Source: Pedobacter psychroterrae
GTDB lineage: Bacteria; Bacteroidota; Bacteroidia; Sphingobacteriales; Sphingobacteriaceae
Direction of reading: 5' to 3'
Assembly (NCBI RefSeq): GCF_004331695.1
Contig: NZ_SJSL01000001.1
Span: 1,116,001 to 1,180,000 of the forward strand
Length of the DNA: 64,000 nt
Shown: piece by piece, positions 58,326-64,000 of the stretch
How the letters are laid out: each line of letters starts with the position of its first letter
Numbering within the stretch: position 1 is the stretch's first letter
The notes under the pieces: generated by a model
The model's input: the letters and a program-made list of their open reading frames with translations, nothing else
Told to the model about the DNA's origin: nothing
The model's database searches: none
Made by a program: the position numbers and the translations under genes

Positions 58326-59123
58326 ATGAATATAAGCTATCACATCACTGCAATACTGTTGACCCTGTCAGCATCTGCTATGTCGCAAAGCAAACCCACT
58401 ACAAACCACAAAAAGGGAAAAATGATTTGGGCTGAGGAGTTCAACTACAAGGGTCTTCCTGATCCTGCCAAATGGGGGTATGAAGAAGGCTTTGTTAGAA
58501 ATAATGAAAAACAGTATTATGCTGCTGCTAGACTGGAAAACAGCTATGTAAAAGGGGGCAACCTTGTGATTGAATCGATGAAAGAGCAGTACAAAGCCGC
58601 AAATTATACTTCAGCAAGTATCAATACGCTCGGTAAGCAAAGCTTTGCTGGCGACATTCGTGTCGAGGTGAGGGCCAAGCTGCCTTCAGGCAAGGGGATC
58701 TGGCCTGCAATATGGATGATGGGTGACAACGTAAATCAAATAGGCTGGCCTAAATGCGCCGAATTTGATATTATGGAATTTGTAGGCCACACACCTGATG
58801 TTATTCACGCAAATATCCACTGGTTTGACACCCCAAGCGGGAAGAAGCTTTCTAAAGGAGGGCAGACTAAAAGGACAGACCTCAACAAGACCTTTCACCT
58901 CTACGGTCTGGAGCGTAAAGGGGATAGCATTAGCATTTTTTTAGACGATGAGCATTATTTTACCCTTAAGGCAGATTCTGGTGTTTACAAAGACTCCTTT
59001 AATAGTCCCTTATACCTACTCCTCAATACCGCCATCGGTGGTGACTGGGGAGGCGAAATCGATGAGTCGATTTTTCCTCAAAAGTATTATATAGACTACG
59101 TTAGAGTATATAAATTGGAATAG
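58326..59123 (+). CDS. Glycoside hydrolase family 16 beta-glucanase (laminarinase-like)
   Basis: The 265-residue exported enzyme has a signal peptide ending ASAMSQ. The GH16 catalytic motif E-x-D-x-x-E is seen as EFDIME (Glu146, Asp148, Glu151), followed by FVGHTPDVIHANIHW. It lacks the beta-bulge Met of kappa-carrageenases that I would expect for that group and best fits endo-beta-1,3(4)-glucanases. It starts 2 bp after the DPP-IV gene stop, so they are co-transcribed. That pairs peptide and glucan turnover, which may reflect feeding on biomass rather than a pathway. Confidence 0.9.
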   Translation: MNISYHITAILLTLSASAMSQSKPTTNHKKGKMIWAEEFNYKGLPDPAKWGYEEGFVRNNEKQYYAAARLENSYVKGGNLVIESMKEQYKAANYTSASINTLGKQSFAGDIRVEVRAKLPSGKGIWPAIWMMGDNVNQIGWPKCAEFDIMEFVGHTPDVIHANIHWFDTPSGKKLSKGGQTKRTDLNKTFHLYGLERKGDSISIFLDDEHYFTLKADSGVYKDSFNSPLYLLLNTAIGGDWGGEIDESIFPQKYYIDYVRVYKLE

Positions 59124-59127
59124 GAGC

Positions 59128-60927
59128 TTACCTGTCTGACGGACGGCGGGCTCTTCTTTTCTGTCTTTCTGCCTTACGCTTGTCCCTGTCTGTTTTGATC
59201 TTTTCAAAGCTGGCTATTTTCTTACGGATTTCTTCTTCTTTTTTATCAGTGATCCCAACGCTATACCTGATCCCCTGGAAGAGTGTTTTCCAGACAAAAT
59301 TAAAGAAGGAAGCGGTTTTTACCCGCTGATGATTTATGGGGGCGGGGATCAATACCCCCGTTGCATTTGGATTATCTGAATTGATCACCATGGCATTGGC
59401 CAGAATAGACATCAGGCCTTTCCTTACCAGACGGTCTCCGTTCTTTTCCCGTTTGAGCAGGGCTACCGAAAGATCATTGAATGCAAATTTAACATAACCT
59501 TTCGCCTTGTCTTCATTGGCGGTGATGTCAAATTCCAGCTGCTTTACTTCACCCCGCTTAACGAGAATCATACCAAGAGGTCTCGTTATCTGGTTTAGCG
59601 CATCGCCATCCATTTCCCCAAGCTTACCAGAATAGGAAAAAGCCCCGTCTTTGGCATCAAGATCAAACTTAAATCTGACATCCAACTTTCCTTTGCCCAT
59701 CATATAGGTGCTGAGGTTTACAAACATATAAGGATTGCGGGCTTTGACATTTTCTGCATTGGTAATATTGGTCACTGTTCCTGAAGTCTTTTCAAAAGTG
59801 ATCCTGCCTTTCTGCCTGCTGTCGCGGTCAAACTCTTCATAGCTCACATCGATATTGTTCAGATTTACCTGCTTTACGGTAAGCTGGGCCTGTAACTGCT
59901 GCATTAGCTGATGCGGAAATTTTCCCGTTTTATCAGCCGTTATCTTTGGTAGTTCGTTGTTGTTGAAAACGCTGATAGCACCGTTTGTGATGGTCATTGC
60001 AGTGGCATATAACTCCTGTCGGCGGATATACAATGGCAAATTAATACCTTCCAGGCTTATGTCGCTCATTTGAATATTAAACCGGTCTTTTGCAAAGCCG
60101 ACAACTTTTCCAAAGGTCATTTCATCGTAGCGCGGAACGACATTCAAACTTTTTATATTTAGTTTTCCTGTTGAGGCTCTAAAATCAAAGTGACTTATAT
60201 TGATGTGGTAAAGACTATCTGACGTAGCGTAAGTATAATCGTTGAGGTTAATGATGATGTCCTTGAGCAGATAAAGCCTGTTTTCATCCCTGGCAGACGT
60301 TTTGCTTATCAGCCAGTCTTTTAAAGTAATGTTTAGGTTTCTTACAGAATCGGTTTCAGGTACAGTTAGATTATTATTGACATACTTAAAGCTGATGTTT
60401 TTAAAATCTATGGTTTTTACCCTAAGTTCCCTCAGGTATTTTGAAATATACTCATAGGGCTCTTTATCTGAATAGGCGCTTTTGCTTTCGTTAAAGTCCA
60501 GGCGCCTGTTGACCATCTTAATTTCCGGATTGTCAAAGAGCAGCAGATCGATATTCAATTTTTTATGTCTGAATATCCTGAACGGGTGAAAGTGTTTGAT
60601 ATGCAATTCTTTTAATTCGATATAGTAGAGGTTGTTTGGCGCCTTTTTCTCCACTATAAGTTTTTTGAATACATTCGTATCCGGAGTGATCTTAACGTTT
60701 GTAAGCGAAGCGGCACCTGTAAAAAAATTGGTGGTTACATCAGAGAATTCAATGTGGTACAAGCTGTCAGTAGCATCAAGTACCAGTTCCCTCACCTGCG
60801 CTTTTATAGTTGGTTTAACCTTCCTGTTTAATTGTCTGGAGGCGATAGTCATTAATACAATAAGAAAAAGCAAGGCAACTCCGACCCATTTAAGTGTTTT
60901 GTAGTTCCTACTTACCTTTTTTATCAT
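59128..60927 (-). CDS. AsmA-like membrane-anchored protein, paralogue 2
   Basis: The 599-residue protein has one N-terminal membrane segment (about 15-32) and a long repetitive beta-rich periplasmic part with the AsmA/DUF748-like pattern (DFRASTGKLNIKSLNVVPRYDEMTF, YMFVNLSTYMMGKGKLDVRFKF as landmarks). The C-terminal 40 residues are very basic (KRKAERQKRRARRPSD). AsmA-type proteins bridge inner and outer membranes for lipid transport. It is a tandem paralogue of the upstream gene (60961-62826), which is 33 bp away, sharing the SVxxFxxDxxxLNxxxxPHQLMQQL-type layout. Function is inferred. Confidence 0.7.
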   Translation of the reverse strand: MIKKVSRNYKTLKWVGVALLFLIVLMTIASRQLNRKVKPTIKAQVRELVLDATDSLYHIEFSDVTTNFFTGAASLTNVKITPDTNVFKKLIVEKKAPNNLYYIELKELHIKHFHPFRIFRHKKLNIDLLLFDNPEIKMVNRRLDFNESKSAYSDKEPYEYISKYLRELRVKTIDFKNISFKYVNNNLTVPETDSVRNLNITLKDWLISKTSARDENRLYLLKDIIINLNDYTYATSDSLYHINISHFDFRASTGKLNIKSLNVVPRYDEMTFGKVVGFAKDRFNIQMSDISLEGINLPLYIRRQELYATAMTITNGAISVFNNNELPKITADKTGKFPHQLMQQLQAQLTVKQVNLNNIDVSYEEFDRDSRQKGRITFEKTSGTVTNITNAENVKARNPYMFVNLSTYMMGKGKLDVRFKFDLDAKDGAFSYSGKLGEMDGDALNQITRPLGMILVKRGEVKQLEFDITANEDKAKGYVKFAFNDLSVALLKREKNGDRLVRKGLMSILANAMVINSDNPNATGVLIPAPINHQRVKTASFFNFVWKTLFQGIRYSVGITDKKEEEIRKKIASFEKIKTDRDKRKAERQKRRARRPSDR

Positions 60928-60960
60928 TGGCCTCCCCTGGTTTATTGGTAATATACAATA

Positions 60961-62826
60961 TTATTGCCGGTCTTTTTCCTGTTTTGCTTTTTCTGCATCA
61001 CGTTTTTTCTGTTCCTGGAGTTTCTCTTTTTCCTGCTGCTCCTTTCGGTCTTTACGCTCTTCTCTGCGTTTCTCTCTTTTTTCTTTTCGGTCCAGTTTCT
61101 TGTCATTGATTTTTTCAAGGGCCTGCTCAGGTGTTTTTACCGGAACAACTCCCAAACCAATGATCTCGCGCATGCCGATAAACACACTTTTCCACAATAA
61201 ATTAAAGAAAGAAGCAGATGGCGTTCTTTGAAAGGTAAGATTTGCTGTCCGGGGCGGGTCATCTTTGGTTGGGTTGGAATTCTTGATCAGCAGGGTGTTG
61301 GCCAGAAAAGATAAAAAGCCTTTTTTCTTAGGTGCATTGCCCTGATCATCCTCTTTGAGTAATTTCACTTTCAAATCTTTGTATAGAAAACGCACGGTTC
61401 CTGAAGATCCTTGGAGATTGGCTTTGATGTCAAACGCAGTCTTTTGCATTTGCCCGCTTTCAATCTCCACCAGACCCATATTGGTACCCACGGTATTCAA
61501 TACTTTCATGTTCATAGGGGCTACCTCTCCATTAAAACGGAAGGCGCCATTTTTATCTGTCAGGTTAAAGTTTATCCTGATGTCTATCCGGCTGGTCTTC
61601 ATCACCATTGCATTCAGTTGGGCTACAGCATGATTGTTTTTAATGAGTTGTGTGGAGTCATTGGTGACATTAAGGATGTTGCCGTTCAGGTTTTCAAAGT
61701 AGATGGTTCCCCTTCTCATGCTGATTGGGTTATATTCCGTATAGGCCACATCTATATTCTTTAATTTTATAGTGTCTATAATAGCCTGAATGGGCAATTT
61801 TTTTAATGCCAGGTGCGGAAAGTTTCTACCTTTATCGAGGTTTGGTTGCGGGGGCAATTCCCTGTTCACAAATATGCCTGCCTTTGCCGGCCCAATCTTC
61901 AAAGACTTTGCGTGCAGATCACCGCTGTTATTCAGCTTGATAAAATCTACCCCGCTAAAAATGATCTTGTCAAAATCAAGGTCATACCTGTCTTTGCCAT
62001 ATTTGTATTTGCGGGTAAAGGTAAGGTCGGGAAGCATGGGAATCATTTTGAAGCCGCTAACAGTAATGGATTTGTTAATGGCAGAGCCATAGATAGTATC
62101 GACCTTTATCGTGTACATTTTATCTTTTCCCAGCGACTTATAGTCAATTAGTTCAAAACCAATGTCTTTGGTGTAGTAAAATCTGGTAGTGTCAAACTGG
62201 GCCATTGAATCAATCAGCAGGTCACTAACATTTATGCTGAGGTGCTTTACAGAATTTAGCGGTTTTGAGGTAGCGCCATTGATGTAATCAAGATTAGCAT
62301 CGATAATTTTAATCTGCTTTACATGAATAGATTTTAGGATTTTGGAGATCTGTTCATACAAACTCCGCTCATCCTTAACCGTATCTGGTCTTTTAGGAAC
62401 TTTATTGTGGATGATATTGATGGAGGGCTTGTGAAGTATGATAGAATTCATCTCTATTTCCTTTTTGAAATAAGCCCTGAGTACAGCTACACGGCTCAAT
62501 TGGAGCCTGGCTAGTTTAACCTGAAATAGGTGAACTGGTGCCAGTTTAAGTTGCCTTAGTTCATTAAAAACCGCTGTATCCGGCATCAGCGAAACACTGT
62601 CCATGGTGGCGCTTCCGGTAACCAGATTAATGCTTATGTCTTTAAAATTGATCCTGTATAGCCCGTGAGAGCCATTGTAAACAGCTTCCTTTACCTTATC
62701 TGTAAGTATGGGCTTCCATTTTGCGCTGAAATATAAAGCCACACCGGCCACCAAAAGGATCAGCACCCCCAGAATGCCACCCACCCATTTTAGTATAGTG
62801 TATTTTCCTGTTTTTTTCTTTGCCAT
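60961..62826 (-). CDS. AsmA-like membrane-anchored protein, paralogue 1
   Basis: The 621-residue protein shares its plan with the next gene: one membrane segment (about 14-34), then a long beta-rich region with LKSLKIGPAKAGIFVNRELPPQPNLDKGRNFPHLALKKLPIQAI-type segments (landmark only) that line up with PKITADKTGKFPHQLMQQLQ of the paralogue. The last 60 residues are extremely rich in Lys, Arg, Glu and Gln (coiled or disordered). It is probably a periplasmic protein tethered to the inner membrane with a role in lipid or envelope homeostasis. The two genes are co-directional and 33 bp apart. Confidence 0.7.
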   Translation of the reverse strand: MAKKKTGKYTILKWVGGILGVLILLVAGVALYFSAKWKPILTDKVKEAVYNGSHGLYRINFKDISINLVTGSATMDSVSLMPDTAVFNELRQLKLAPVHLFQVKLARLQLSRVAVLRAYFKKEIEMNSIILHKPSINIIHNKVPKRPDTVKDERSLYEQISKILKSIHVKQIKIIDANLDYINGATSKPLNSVKHLSINVSDLLIDSMAQFDTTRFYYTKDIGFELIDYKSLGKDKMYTIKVDTIYGSAINKSITVSGFKMIPMLPDLTFTRKYKYGKDRYDLDFDKIIFSGVDFIKLNNSGDLHAKSLKIGPAKAGIFVNRELPPQPNLDKGRNFPHLALKKLPIQAIIDTIKLKNIDVAYTEYNPISMRRGTIYFENLNGNILNVTNDSTQLIKNNHAVAQLNAMVMKTSRIDIRINFNLTDKNGAFRFNGEVAPMNMKVLNTVGTNMGLVEIESGQMQKTAFDIKANLQGSSGTVRFLYKDLKVKLLKEDDQGNAPKKKGFLSFLANTLLIKNSNPTKDDPPRTANLTFQRTPSASFFNLLWKSVFIGMREIIGLGVVPVKTPEQALEKINDKKLDRKEKREKRREERKDRKEQQEKEKLQEQKKRDAEKAKQEKDRQ

Positions 62827-62876
62827 AAGAATTGAATATGCTTATCATATGCAATATCAAGGCCACAAAATCAGGT

Positions 62877-63716
62877 CTACAGCTCTTTGGCCCTGTACCT
62901 GCGTACATCGACGTCATTTACAGAGAAGTAACCCTGCGCATTTCCCGAGATGTTCCCGCGTACATTGACCGGGACACTTGAAAATAATCCGCTCCAGTCG
63001 GTTTCCATAAATACAGAATAGAGGTACCTGGCATAGCTTTCTGAAAGTGAAATTTTGTAGAGCCATACAAAGTCATCTGCGCCAAGTACGAAATCTCTTT
63101 TAAGATTGTTAAGTGGATAAAGGGAATTTGGCGAGCCCAGAAGGTGCGTATAGCTGTAATATTTGGTCTGGTCAAATTTGGCAGGGTTCCACAACGGAAT
63201 CGACATGTAAGAAATAAACCATTTATTTGGATTCAAGTATCCAAAAGTATGTTTAGGGATAGTTCCTTCAATCACCTTATCAGATAGTGCATGAGTAGAT
63301 AGCGGTAAAAAGTCGTCCACGATATTTACTACCTGCCTGAGTGTATCAATGGCAAAATAGGTTTTATCATTGTATTTTACAGTAAGTTTGTAAGCCTTAT
63401 TATAATTGGGATCGTTTCTGTTTAGCCCCTGGTACACACCGGCCTCAGTCTCTTTAAAAACTATGTCAAACTTGCTGTCGTTAACTATTACTGTCGCATT
63501 TCTTATGGGCTCAGGAGCTAAACCGGGATGAACGGAAGGTTTAGTAAGACGAATATATTGCCAGGGTATGAGGGTATTTATGCCACCCTCCACCGCGAGG
63601 TCATAGACTTGCTGCGGCTTATTGAACATGTCTTTTTCAAATGGGTTTTTCTGGCAGCCGCTCCATAAAAGCACCTGCAAAAGCAATACCCAAAAAAGAT
63701 TTATACTATTACGCAT
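62877..63716 (-). CDS. DUF4249 lipoprotein
   Basis: The 279-residue protein has a lipoprotein signal (lipobox WSGC, Cys21) and fits DUF4249, a Bacteroidota beta-rich family. Typical elements are VEGGINTLIPWQYIRLTK near the N-terminus and a closing segment GNISGNAQGYFSVNDV. DUF4249 genes are regularly encoded right after a TonB-dependent receptor, and here the receptor gene ends 1 bp upstream. A substrate-binding surface lipoprotein paired with that receptor is inferred, analogous to SusD but unrelated in sequence. Confidence 0.85.
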   Translation of the reverse strand: MRNSINLFWVLLLQVLLWSGCQKNPFEKDMFNKPQQVYDLAVEGGINTLIPWQYIRLTKPSVHPGLAPEPIRNATVIVNDSKFDIVFKETEAGVYQGLNRNDPNYNKAYKLTVKYNDKTYFAIDTLRQVVNIVDDFLPLSTHALSDKVIEGTIPKHTFGYLNPNKWFISYMSIPLWNPAKFDQTKYYSYTHLLGSPNSLYPLNNLKRDFVLGADDFVWLYKISLSESYARYLYSVFMETDWSGLFSSVPVNVRGNISGNAQGYFSVNDVDVRRYRAKEL

Positions 63717-63717
63717 A

Positions 63718-64000
63718 TCACAATTTAAAACTATAAGCTACCCAAGGATAAAAGCCAAACCCATATTCTACACTACTTCTTTTGTTTTCATCGGGAGACG
63801 AATTCAGGTGGTAATATAAGGGGTTTTTACGATTATAAAGGTTATATACCCCCGCTGAAATAATATGCGACAGACTTCTTTTTCCAGAAACCCTGGTTTG
63901 CAACCGGTATTGTGCCGAAAAGTCAAGCCTGCTGAAGTCAGGAAATCTCGAGGTATTTCTTCCTTCAAAGATCGGTACGTTCAAGCCGTCATGCTGGTAA
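63718..64000 (-). CDS. TonB-dependent receptor, C-terminal fragment (5' end outside window)
   Basis: The minus-strand frame is open from the window end. It encodes the last barrel strands of a TonB-dependent receptor: NVPIFEGRNTSRFPDFSRLDFSAQYRL is the next-to-last hairpin, SHIISAGVYNLYNRKNPLYYHL the typical SusC/FecA-type penultimate strands, and it ends FGFYPWVAYSFKL with a C-terminal hydrophobic residue. It is probably one subunit of a receptor with the DUF4249 lipoprotein 1 bp downstream. Ligand unknown, as the plug is outside the window. Confidence 0.85.
   Translation of the reverse strand, partial: YQHDGLNVPIFEGRNTSRFPDFSRLDFSAQYRLQTRVSGKRSLSHIISAGVYNLYNRKNPLYYHLNSSPDENKRSSVEYGFGFYPWVAYSFKL

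Noticed and set aside
1-64000. CRISPR array, prophage or insertion sequence
   Set aside because: No regular direct repeats with spacers, integrase, transposase or phage structural genes were seen.

Overview
The window reads as chromosomal DNA of a Bacteroidota member, most likely a Sphingobacteriaceae species close to Pedobacter. This rests on many lipoprotein signals, TonB receptors with carboxypeptidase-regulatory N-termini, a TonB receptor/DUF4249 pair, Bacteroidota-type families (DUF5687, DUF4197, DUF3127, DUF4249), TAnnTTTG -7 boxes, and almost no Shine-Dalgarno sequences. I saw no tRNA, rRNA, CRISPR array, insertion sequence or prophage. Gene density is high and most genes are metabolic or housekeeping.

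Layout. 0-5 kb: 3' end of recG, a serine-hydrolase lipoprotein, and a LytS/LytTR two-component pair. 4.3-7 kb: fumC with a co-transcribed lipoprotein, then an S1/P1 nuclease. 7-11.5 kb: a cyanophycin locus, with synthetase cphA divergent from cyanophycinase cphB and an isoaspartyl peptidase. 11.5-16.6 kb: TPR protein, Prc-type tail protease, small membrane protein, CapA-like lipoprotein, NlpC/P60 hydrolase. 17-21.2 kb: pyruvate dehydrogenase E1-alpha and E2, hisS. 21-26 kb: NTF2-like protein, Ku, orphan receiver, His/Cys-rich exported protein and a metal-type TonB receptor. 26-29.4 kb: alpha/beta hydrolase, Gfo/Idh/MocA oxidoreductase, small unknown protein, OmpA lipoprotein. 29.5-37 kb (minus strand): a tight run of VWA protein, DUF4197, DEAD-box helicase, rarA, DUF5687 permease and ABC ATPase.

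37-38.9 kb: an ECF sigma factor overlapping a membrane anti-sigma-like gene, divergent from the VWA gene. 38.9-42 kb: PiT phosphate transporter, DUF47/PhoU-like partner and PhoR-like kinase, with a Pho-box-like operator in front of the transporter operon. 42-47.9 kb: radical-SAM/DUF4130 DNA-metabolism pair, HD hydrolase with XRE regulator, THUMP methyltransferase, DUF3127, a MazG/HisE-like protein and DUF1569. 48-56 kb: GNAT, TlpA-like oxidoreductase, degenerate ureohydrolase, SDR, a SerB/SerA/ACT composite, tryptophan dioxygenase, ilvE and a broken collagen-like lipoprotein gene. 56-64 kb: DPP-IV, GH16, two AsmA-like paralogues, DUF4249 and a TonB receptor cut by the window end.

The most unusual locus is at 35-38.9 kb. 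The anti-sigma-like protein and the divergent VWA protein share a patch of about 168 bp (10 mismatches by hand count) in inverted orientation and in the same reading frame. It encodes a TonB-plug-like segment. Recombination between the copies would flip the sigma gene and create two in-frame chimeras, so this may be a protein-shuffling or phase-variable signalling locus. Other leads are a Pho-box that replaces the -33 element of the pit promoter, a set of genes whose -7 box sits 4-5 nt before the start codon (leaderless candidates), a ureohydrolase lacking its metal motifs, and a phosphoserine phosphatase fused to a PhgDH remnant plus ACT domain.
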